Part shown: piece by piece, positions 5,751 to 10,453 of the stretch
Numbering within the stretch: the first letter of the stretch is position 1
Layout: every line of letters begins with the position of its first letter
DNA from: Candidatus Kuenenia stuttgartensis
GTDB lineage: Bacteria > Planctomycetota > UBA1135 > UBA2386
DNA length: 10,453 bases
Reading direction: 5' to 3'
Assembly (NCBI GenBank): GCA_945861365.1
Contig: CAMAUH010000112.1
Location: 1-10,453 of the forward strand
Translations under genes and position numbers: made by a program
Notes under the pieces: generated by a model
What the model was told of the DNA's origin: nothing
The model's database searches: none
What the model saw: only the letters and a program-made list of their open reading frames with translations

Positions 5751-6859
5751 GCGTGCCACTTGGCCAGCAGCTCCTTCTCACGCTCGGCGGGCAGCCCCGT
5801 GCGCGCGAACGGCTTGTCGCCGCGCTCGGCCTTCGCCCACTGCAACGTGTCGCGCACGGTGTCGGCGATCGGGCGGAAGCGCATGCCGGCGGCGATCGCC
5901 TTGCTGCAGTCGACGACGCTGCGGCCATCGCGCGGGATCCACAGCGGCATCTGCATGTACGGCTGCACCTTGTTCGCGGCGAGGAACTCCTCGCTGCACC
6001 ACGTCAGCGTCACCGGCGTGCTGGTCGCGCACTTGCACGCGCCGAGCACCTCCTGCATCGACACGCGGCCGTGGAAGCCGGTCACGTTGTGCACGCCGAC
6101 CACGTCGTGCTCGATGCAGTGCAGCATCCACGCGGCGAGGTCGCGCACGTCGACGAACTGCACGTGGCCATCGGGATCGCCCGGCGCGATCACTTCGCCA
6201 CCGCGGTCGATGCGCACCGGCCACCACGTGAAGCGGTCGCTGGTGTCACCGGGGCCGACGATCAGGCCGGGCCGCAGCGTGCTGACGCGCCCGGGCATCG
6301 CCGCCTCGGCCGCGGCTTCGCAGCGCGCCTTCAGCGGGCCGTAGAACGGCATCGCTTCGCGGATCGCATTGACCGCCGCGACCTTGTCGTCGTCGACCTT
6401 CGCCGTGTCGGTGCTCTCGGTGATCGCGTCCGGCCGTTCGCCGAAGCTGCCGTACACCGAGATCGTGCTGATGAACTGGTAGTGCTTGCAGCTGTCGGCG
6501 AGCAGCTTGGCGGTCGCCTCGACGTGCGCTGGCACGTAGCCCGAGGTGTCGACGACGGCGTCGAAGCTGCGGCCCTTCAGCGCAGTGAGGTCCCCCGTCT
6601 CGCGGTCGCCGCGCAGCTGCTCGAGGTCCTTCCACATGCCCGGGTTGGTCTTGCCGCGGTTGAACAGCGTCACCGTGTGGCCGTTCGCCTGCGCCGCGCG
6701 CACGAAGTGCGGGCCGAGGAACGCGGTGCCGCCGAGCACCAGGATCTTCTTCGGCGCCGACCGCGGCGCGTCGTCGCGACCGATGGCAGCGACGAGTGGT
6801 GCGGACAGACCGGCGGCGGCCACCGACGTCAGGAACGAACGGCGCGAGGAGACGGGCAT
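5735..6859 (-). CDS. Tat-exported NAD-dependent epimerase/dehydratase-like SDR protein
   Basis: A 374-aa extended short-chain dehydrogenase fold. The N-terminus SSRRSFLTSVAAAGLSAPLVAA (within residues 4-25) is a twin-arginine signal (R6R7, SRRSFL), so the protein is probably folded with its cofactor before export. The Rossmann loop is GGTAFLG at 43-49. The active site is a serine strand STISVYG (131-137) with Y173-x3-K177 (YGPLK). RPGLIVGPGD (196-205) is typical of epimerase/dehydratase proteins. The C-terminal half has FVDVRDLAAW and a conserved sugar- or substrate-side region. The substrate is unknown. The gene is first in a two-gene operon with the S46 peptidase. The start is the only ATG that gives a complete Tat signal, and a -10 box ends 6 nt upstream. 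An alternative is a catalytically lapsed SDR relative, but the key residues are present. Confidence 0.88.
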   Translation of the reverse strand: MPVSSRRSFLTSVAAAGLSAPLVAAIGRDDAPRSAPKKILVLGGTAFLGPHFVRAAQANGHTVTLFNRGKTNPGMWKDLEQLRGDRETGDLTALKGRSFDAVVDTSGYVPAHVEATAKLLADSCKHYQFISTISVYGSFGERPDAITESTDTAKVDDDKVAAVNAIREAMPFYGPLKARCEAAAEAAMPGRVSTLRPGLIVGPGDTSDRFTWWPVRIDRGGEVIAPGDPDGHVQFVDVRDLAAWMLHCIEHDVVGVHNVTGFHGRVSMQEVLGACKCATSTPVTLTWCSEEFLAANKVQPYMQMPLWIPRDGRSVVDCSKAIAAGMRFRPIADTVRDTLQWAKAERGDKPFARTGLPAEREKELLAKWHAENKK

Positions 6860-6865
6860 GGCGCG

Positions 6866-6871
6866 ATGTTA
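6866..6871 (-). promoter_or_regulatory. predicted -10 box of the SDR-peptidase operon (leaderless type)
   Basis: TAACAT on the minus strand (6871 to 6866) ends 6 nt before the ATG at 6859, so the transcript should start at or next to the start codon. No Shine-Dalgarno is present. The hexamer is identical to the one before the lnt-like gene at 8165-8170. A -35 at 17-bp spacing is not recognisable. Confidence 0.5.
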
Positions 6872-6944
6872 CGGAACGCCCAGCGCGGCCGTTGGCGCGA
6901 AGTTCACGCTACGTCGGAGCACTCAACTGCCCCAGGCTGCCCAT

Positions 6945-6986
6945 GCGACACAAGCGGCGTTGTGGGTCGCGTGGGCCGTGACGGCC
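6945..6986 (-). terminator. inverted repeats just after the zinc-ribbon gene stop
   Basis: Two inverted repeats follow the stop codon at 6989-6987. The first is GGCCGT-G-ACGGCC (6974-6986), abutting the stop. The second is GCGACACAA (6945-6953) against TTGTGGGTCGC (6960-6970), a 9-bp stem with a 2-nt bulge and a 6-nt loop. They may end the transcript before the SDR operon promoter. No T-tract is present, so this is a structural guess. Confidence 0.4.
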
Positions 6987-8006
6987 TCACGAGAAGATGA
7001 AGTTGCCGATGCCCCAGGCGCCGTCGGCCCACTCGAAGACGACCTTCACTTCGCAGACGTCCGTGGTGAACGTCACGGTCCGGCGCGCTCCCTCCTCTGC
7101 ACCGAGCCGCCGCTCACGCAGGGCGGGGTAGGGCGCCTTGAACCCGCGCCGTTCCAAGGTCGGGCCGATGCGTGATGCCTTGTGCTGCAGCCGCCGCGCG
7201 AACAACGGCTCGATCGCCTTGGGGTCGCTGTTCCCCCACGCCTTCTCGAAACGCGCCAGCACGGCATCGATGGGTTGCGTGGGCAGCCCTTCGCCCGCTG
7301 CAGCCTCCACTTCCCGCGCGACCCGCAGGAACGTCCCGCGCACGATCATCAGCCCGAACAAGGAAGCGACGAACACGACGAAGACGATCGCCGCCGTGAG
7401 GAAGTCGCGCCTGACTCCGCGCATCTTGCTGCGGATGCGCGCCTGGTGACGCGTGCCAGGTGCCGGTGCCAGATCGCGAAGATCGTCGCGATCAGGGTTC
7501 TCTGCCGCCAAGCGGCCGAGGCGCAGGATCGGCATGACCAGCCCCCACGCCGACAACGTGATGACGATCTGCGCCACCCCGGGCACCCGCCCTTCCATCA
7601 ACGGCACGACCGCAGCCAGCGTCAGCAGGCCAGCGGCCCCGATCGCCCACGGCAGCGGGCTGTGTTGCGCGCGCCACACGCCGAGCGCCGCCGTCACTGC
7701 CACGGCACCACCGACGCACAGGTTGACGAGCAGTCCGCCGTAGGCCTCCGGCTCGATCTCGGCATCGGTACCGGCCATCGCGAGCGCCACGAGCCCGGTC
7801 CAAGCCAAGGCCAGCAAGCCGACGACCAGGAAGGTCATGCGCACGCGGTTCAAGGCCTGCCGCCCGCTGGCGAGCTGATGGCGGAACCGCGGCCGACGAC
7901 CGCTGGCGGGCGGCGCAGCGCCTTCGCCGAGTGCACCACCACACGCTCCGCAATGACTGCTGGCGGACGGATTGCTCGCATTGCAAGCGGCGCAGAACTT
8001 TGGCAT
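6987..8006 (-). CDS. zinc-ribbon multi-pass membrane protein of unknown function
   Basis: A 339-aa protein I do not recognise as a named family. Residues 1-25 form a small zinc ribbon: C5-x2-C8, ten residues, C19-x2-C22. A basic linker follows (GRRPRFRHQ). Hydrophobic segments at about 57-79, 91-110, 117-136, 143-165 and 203-224 predict five membrane helices, with a basic cytoplasmic stretch before the last one. The final 115 or so residues are soluble. They include DAVLARFEKAWGNSDPKAIE and end in a beta-rich segment (VFEWADGAWGIGNFIFS), resembling an NTF2/SnoaL-like fold; that resemblance is inference. The ATG at 8006 is chosen because the zinc ribbon starts right after it and GGAG (8016-8013) lies 6 nt upstream. 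The longer frame to 8180 would add a leader without family character. The gene is divergent from the lnt-like gene, with 172 bp between. Confidence 0.78.
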   Translation of the reverse strand: MPKFCAACNASNPSASSHCGACGGALGEGAAPPASGRRPRFRHQLASGRQALNRVRMTFLVVGLLALAWTGLVALAMAGTDAEIEPEAYGGLLVNLCVGGAVAVTAALGVWRAQHSPLPWAIGAAGLLTLAAVVPLMEGRVPGVAQIVITLSAWGLVMPILRLGRLAAENPDRDDLRDLAPAPGTRHQARIRSKMRGVRRDFLTAAIVFVVFVASLFGLMIVRGTFLRVAREVEAAAGEGLPTQPIDAVLARFEKAWGNSDPKAIEPLFARRLQHKASRIGPTLERRGFKAPYPALRERRLGAEEGARRTVTFTTDVCEVKVVFEWADGAWGIGNFIFS

Positions 8007-8047
8007 GGCTGACTCCGTTGAGGCCAAGGCGAACCCGATCGCACGAT

Positions 8048-8061
8048 CCGGTCCCGACCGG
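8048..8061. repeat. inverted repeat in the divergent intergenic region
   Basis: CCGGTC-CC-GACCGG is a perfect 6-bp dyad with a 2-bp centre, located 42 bp before the zinc-ribbon start. A second dyad, GATC-gcac-GATC, lies just beside it at about 8037-8048. The pair could be operator half-sites in the 8007-8178 divergent region. Nothing else coding was seen there. Confidence 0.3.
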
Positions 8062-8164
8062 GGCGGCGAGCAAGCCGCGGAAGTGAACCGCTGCGAGGGG
8101 GAATTGTCAGCAGCATCCTCGGCCGCACACCCATCAGGGGCGCGGCATTGGCTGCACCCGTCCT

Positions 8165-8170
8165 TAACAT
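8165..8170 (+). promoter_or_regulatory. predicted -10 box of the lnt-like gene (leaderless type)
   Basis: TAACAT ends 8 nt before the ATG at 8179, with no Shine-Dalgarno between, so a leaderless transcript is expected. It is the same hexamer as before the SDR gene. TTGGCT at 8148-8153 looks like a -35 but is only 11 bp away, too close to pair with it. Confidence 0.5.
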
Positions 8171-8178
8171 CGCCGACC

Positions 8179-9531
8179 ATGTACTTGCTCGCCCTCGTCG
8201 CCGGTCTCCTGCTGTGCGCGTCGGACCATCCGCTGCACTGGTGGCCGCTGCAGTTCGTCGCGCTGGCGCCGTTCTGGTTCGCGCTGGCCCGCCGTCACGC
8301 ACAGCAGCGCTCGCTGTGGCCGCTAGGGCTCGCGTTCGGCTGCGGCTACGCGCTGCCGCTCGTGCTGTCGATCGGCGCCGACCTGCCGATCCTCGTCGCC
8401 GGCATTTTCAACGTGGTGCAGTGGACCCTGGTGGCACCGCTGGCCGGTCGCCTGCTGGCGCGCGGCCCGGTGCTGGGCGCCTTCGGTGCAGCCGCGGTCC
8501 TGACGCTGGTCGAGGTGGCGATCTGGTATGCGGTGCCGATGTTCGGCACCGCGCAGTGTTTCGTGCGGCCGCTCAGCGCGGCGCCGGCGCTGGTCGCGTT
8601 CGTCGCGTACACCGGCGTCGCCGGGCTGGTGTTCACCAGCGCGGCACTGCAGGCGCTCGCTGTCGCGGCCCTACGCGGCCCCTCGCGCGGCCGCGCCCTG
8701 CTGGCCGCCATCCTGCTCGCGGCGGTCGCCGCGGTGCTCGCGGGCACGCGCACCGCCCGCACGTTCGGCCCGAAGATCCGCGTCGCGGTGCACGGCTGGG
8801 GCGAGAGCCACCCTGGCAACACGCGCAACCTGCTCGAGGTCTACGAGGAGTGGTTCACCGGTGCGGCGACGACCGGCGCTGCGCTGCTGGTGACGCCGGA
8901 GACGGGCATGTGGGTCAGCAAGGACCAGCGCGACCGGGCGATCCTGCGGCTGGGCGGCATGGCGAAGAAGCACGGCGTCGCGGCCGCGCTCGGCGTCTGG
9001 CACGACCCGACGCGCGACAACCGCATCTGGTTCTTCGATGCCCAGGGCGAACTGCGCGGCGAGTACCGCAAGTCCCACCTGGTGCCGTGGCTCGAGGACT
9101 ACACGGCCGGCGATGGCACGCTGGTGCCGCTCGACCTCGCCGGCACGCAACTGGGCGGGATGATCTGCCAGGACGACAACTTCACCGACCTCGCGCGCGG
9201 CTACGGGCGCCTCGGCGTGCGCCTGATGGCGGTGCCGACCAACGACTGGCCGGCGATCCGCGAGTTCCATCTGGAGAACAGCATCTTCCGCGCGCTGGAG
9301 AACGGCTACGCGATCGCGCGCGCGGCGTCGGGCGGCATCTCGGCGTTGGTGTCGGCGGACGGCTCCGTGATGCGCCTGGACCACGTCGCGACGGACACGC
9401 CGGGGGAACTGGTGATGGACGTGGCGACCGGCGACGGCGAGGTCACGGTCTACGCGCGCTTCGGCGACTGGCCGATGGTCGTGCTGAGCGCGCTGCTGGT
9501 GTTGTTCGGACTGCGGCGCGAACGGCGCTGA
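8179..9531 (+). CDS. lnt: apolipoprotein N-acyltransferase-like membrane nitrilase
   Basis: A 450-aa protein with an N-terminal membrane half (hydrophobic segments from about 1 to 190) and a C-terminal carbon-nitrogen hydrolase domain (about 198-425), then one last membrane helix (about 431-445). This is the Lnt layout, in which a phospholipid acyl chain is moved to the N-terminal cysteine of lipoproteins at the outer face of the inner membrane. The triad is visible: E241 (TPETG), K298 (YRKSHLVP) and C330 (MICQDD). E306 sits eight residues after the lysine, as E343 does in E. coli. The downstream phrase NDWPAIREFHLENSIFRALENG (355-376) matches the family. Odd points are Q331-D332 where E. coli has Tyr-Glu after the cysteine, and a total length shorter than the 512 aa of E. 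coli Lnt. It may be a divergent Lnt or a related acyl/amide enzyme. It lies just before a tRNA gene that has its own promoter. Confidence 0.82.
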   Translation: MYLLALVAGLLLCASDHPLHWWPLQFVALAPFWFALARRHAQQRSLWPLGLAFGCGYALPLVLSIGADLPILVAGIFNVVQWTLVAPLAGRLLARGPVLGAFGAAAVLTLVEVAIWYAVPMFGTAQCFVRPLSAAPALVAFVAYTGVAGLVFTSAALQALAVAALRGPSRGRALLAAILLAAVAAVLAGTRTARTFGPKIRVAVHGWGESHPGNTRNLLEVYEEWFTGAATTGAALLVTPETGMWVSKDQRDRAILRLGGMAKKHGVAAALGVWHDPTRDNRIWFFDAQGELRGEYRKSHLVPWLEDYTAGDGTLVPLDLAGTQLGGMICQDDNFTDLARGYGRLGVRLMAVPTNDWPAIREFHLENSIFRALENGYAIARAASGGISALVSADGSVMRLDHVATDTPGELVMDVATGDGEVTVYARFGDWPMVVLSALLVLFGLRRERR

Positions 9532-9539
9532 CACGGGCG

Positions 9540-9568
9540 TTGGCAGCGAGGCCGCGCATCGCTACGGT
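9540..9568 (+). promoter_or_regulatory. promoter of the tRNA-Arg gene
   Basis: TTGGCA (9540-9545), a 17-bp spacer and TACGGT (9563-9568). The start point would be near 9575, about 7 nt before the mature tRNA 5' end. It is the best promoter match in the window and starts 8 bp after the lnt-like stop codon. Confidence 0.65.
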
Positions 9569-9581
9569 CCCCCGCCTCCGC

Positions 9582-9656
9582 GCGCCCGTAGTTCAGCGGA
9601 AGAACATCGGTCTTCGGAACCGAGGGTCGCAGGTTCGAATCCTGCCGGGCGTACCA
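9582..9656 (+). tRNA. tRNA-Arg(UCG), CCA encoded
   Basis: A 75-nt cloverleaf. The acceptor is GCGCCCG paired with CGGGCGT (G-U at the first pair), followed by A73 and an encoded CCA. The D stem is GTTC/GAAC with loop AGCGGAA. The anticodon stem is TCGGT/ACCGA around loop CTTCGGA, giving anticodon UCG, which reads CGA (Arg). The T arm is GCAGG-TTCGAAT-CCTGC, and the variable loop is GGGTC. The arginine identity bases A20 (D loop) and C35 are both present. All stems pair, so it looks functional. Confidence 0.95.
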
Positions 9657-9685
9657 CTTCGGCGCGCTGCGCGCGCCGAGTGGTA
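9652..9685 (+). terminator. long hairpin overlapping the tRNA 3' end, likely terminator
   Basis: TACCACT plus CGGCGCGC (9652-9667, one bulged T) pairs with GCGCGCCG plus AGTGGTA (9671-9685) around a TGC loop, a 15-bp stem. The left arm includes the last bases of the acceptor strand and the CCA. No T-tract follows. It may stop transcription and compete with the acceptor stem until processed. Confidence 0.6.
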
Positions 9686-9701
9686 GCCCGCCAGGGCTCG
9701 G

Positions 9702-9738
9702 GTTGCCGCGACCGCGGCTCCGCCGCGGGCGTGGCAAC
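9702..9738. repeat. strong inverted repeat downstream of the tRNA
   Basis: GTTGCCGCGACCGCGG (9702-9717) pairs with CCGCGGGCGTGGCAAC (9723-9738) around a 5-base loop, with one mismatch and one G-T pair over 16 positions. Flanking AGCCCG (9685-9690) and CGGGCT (9749-9754) could extend it as an outer stem. It may be a second terminator, a structured RNA element or a REP-like palindrome. No coding potential is attributed to it. Confidence 0.5.
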
Positions 9739-9889
9739 GGCGAATCCTCGGGCTGCTTGAGCCTGATCCTGGGAGATGGCCCTCATTCGCGCCGTGCAAC
9801 TTCGGGTGCCACGCGCTGGGCATCATCACGCCGTCGAACCCTGGCACGGTCTTGGTGTGCGCCAGTTGCCTGACAGTGGAATGAGCGGG
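9739..9889. other. intergenic stretch without a recognised gene
   Basis: Together with the two hairpins before it, the space between the tRNA and the next gene is about 230 bases. Base composition is less GC-rich than in the flanking large genes. Frames are open on both strands, but none shows a start with a ribosome site, a recognisable motif or a family-like sequence. It is treated as non-coding, possibly the 3' region of the leftward membrane gene. Confidence 0.4.
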
Positions 9890-10258
9890 CTAGACCATTG
9901 CGTACAGCAAGCAAGCGATCGTCGCGGCCAACAATGCGGGTCCCACCAAGGCTGCGAGCAGGGACCAAGCCGATCGCGGCCCAGGTTGACCGAGTGCGAT
10001 CAACCCACACGCGGCGACCAACCACAGACAATCGCCCATGCTCGGCAGGCATATGCACTTCAGCACTGCGTGAATCTGGTAGTCGCCACTCATCAGGAGC
10101 ATTCGGTTCGCCAACACCGAAGGGTCACTCAAAGCCCCCGGCTCGTCGACCAAGACCACCCGCACAAGACCATGGCGACACCACACGAGAACCCCGACGA
10201 CCCAGGCCGCCACCCGAGCAATCCAGCGCCCCCACTGTGCACGTTGTTTCTCTGTCAC
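9890..10258 (-). CDS. small hypothetical membrane protein
   Basis: A 122-aa protein that I do not recognise. It begins with GTG at 10258, preceded by AGGA (10269-10266) with 7-nt spacing, and ends at TAG 9892-9890. Hydrophobic stretches at about 12-38, 76-90 and 97-121 suggest two or three membrane helices. Between the first two is a short polar part with three cysteines (KCICLPSMGDC, 68-77). The charged N-terminus (TEKQRAQWGRW) would lie inside under the positive-inside rule. The gene follows the DUF1552-like gene on the same strand after 97 bp. Support is moderate: the composition is convincingly membrane-like and a ribosome site is present, but no homologue is known to me. Confidence 0.55.
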   Translation of the reverse strand: MTEKQRAQWGRWIARVAAWVVGVLVWCRHGLVRVVLVDEPGALSDPSVLANRMLLMSGDYQIHAVLKCICLPSMGDCLWLVAACGLIALGQPGPRSAWSLLAALVGPALLAATIACLLYAMV

Positions 10259-10361
10259 GCGGCGATCCTGTCAGGAACTGGCGACCATCACGGCCTTCGC
10301 TGGTCAAGTGTGCAAGGCTTGCAGGGCTCTCCGAGCCGCCACGTCTCCCGGCGATCCCCAC

Positions 10362-10453
10362 TCACGCGAGATCCAGCACCCCCGTGCTGTCCGCGAAGCT
10401 CTCGTCCTTGCAGCCCATCGCGCGCGCGATCGCCAGATGCAGGTTCGCCATCG
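10362..10453 (-). CDS. C-terminal end of a DUF1552-like protein (partial)
   Basis: The last 29 residues before a TGA stop at 10364-10362, entering from the right edge. The sequence contains ANLHLAIARAMGCKDESFADS followed by TGVLDLA. The pattern of Asn-Leu, a hydrophobic helix, a Gly, an acidic-Ser-Phe step and DSTG then Leu is the usual tail of DUF1552 proteins, which are abundant, normally Tat-exported and uncharacterised in Planctomycetota and some other groups. The Met at 10451 is internal, not the start. The call rests on a short tail, so a DUF1501-type relative is not excluded. Confidence 0.6.
   Translation of the reverse strand, partial: MANLHLAIARAMGCKDESFADSTGVLDLA

Noticed and set aside
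8148..8153. TTGGCT as the -35 of the lnt-like gene
   Set aside because: The spacing to the TAACAT box is 11 bp, outside the workable range for a sigma70 promoter.
9739..9754. GCGAATCCTCGGGC resembling the tRNA T-arm, as a possible attachment-site duplicate
   Set aside because: Only about 8 bases match in a row, there is no integrase or mobile gene nearby, and no second copy is seen elsewhere in the window.
9593..9847. Minus-strand frames giving GRIRTCDPRFRR and RPAGFEPATLGSEDR peptides
   Set aside because: These are the well-known false proteins from translating the antisense of a tRNA gene.
9778..10453. Plus-strand frame open from ATG 9778 to the right edge
   Set aside because: It is antisense to the small membrane gene and to the DUF1552-like tail, with His/Gln/Arg-rich composition and no motif.

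Overview
The window is about 10.4 kb of GC-rich bacterial chromosome. It reads mostly as ordinary single-copy genes, with one small toxin-antitoxin pair inserted among them. The best taxonomic guess is a high-GC member of the Planctomycetota or a related group. Three things point there: the futalosine menaquinone gene mqnE, the last 30 codons of what looks like a DUF1552 protein, and a secreted protease with a glycine/proline/valine-rich beta tail of the kind common in planctomycete secreted proteins. This is inference from protein character, because no phylogenetic marker gene is present.

Layout from left to right. A secreted zinc metallopeptidase (metzincin, M12B/reprolysin-like) runs leftward off the window edge (1-1481). 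It is divergent from mqnE (1619-2758, +), the radical-SAM aminofutalosine synthase of menaquinone biosynthesis. After a 92-bp gap with its own promoter comes a mntA-hepT (MNT-HEPN) pair (2851-3686, +), overlapping as TGATG. It converges after 18 bp on a leftward two-gene operon: a Tat-exported SDR/epimerase-like protein (5735-6859) followed, again with a TGATG overlap, by an S46 dipeptidyl peptidase (3705-5735). Next is a leftward zinc-ribbon multi-pass membrane protein (6987-8006). It is divergent from an apolipoprotein N-acyltransferase-like membrane nitrilase (8179-9531, +), and that is followed by a tRNA-Arg(UCG) gene with a clear promoter. The right end holds inverted repeats, a small hypothetical membrane protein on the minus strand (9890-10258), and the C-terminal end of a DUF1552-like protein entering from the right (10362-10453).

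Functionally, the envelope is the common theme: exported proteases, lipoprotein acylation, Tat export, membrane proteins and quinone synthesis. Only two gene pairs look translationally coupled. The mntA-hepT pair carries the residues of the AMP-transfer-type toxin-antitoxin family: the MNT GS...DxD motif, and the HEPN RX4HXY motif whose tyrosine is the AMP acceptor in studied members.

Regulatory reading. Three first-in-operon genes (mntA, the SDR gene and the lnt-like gene) have a TAnnnT hexamer ending only 6-8 nt before the ATG and no Shine-Dalgarno sequence. This predicts leaderless mRNAs. The zinc-ribbon and small membrane genes instead have GGAG or AGGA at normal distance. The two TGATG junctions share a nearly identical 18-nt sequence. 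No CRISPR array, insertion sequence, integrase or phage gene was seen.
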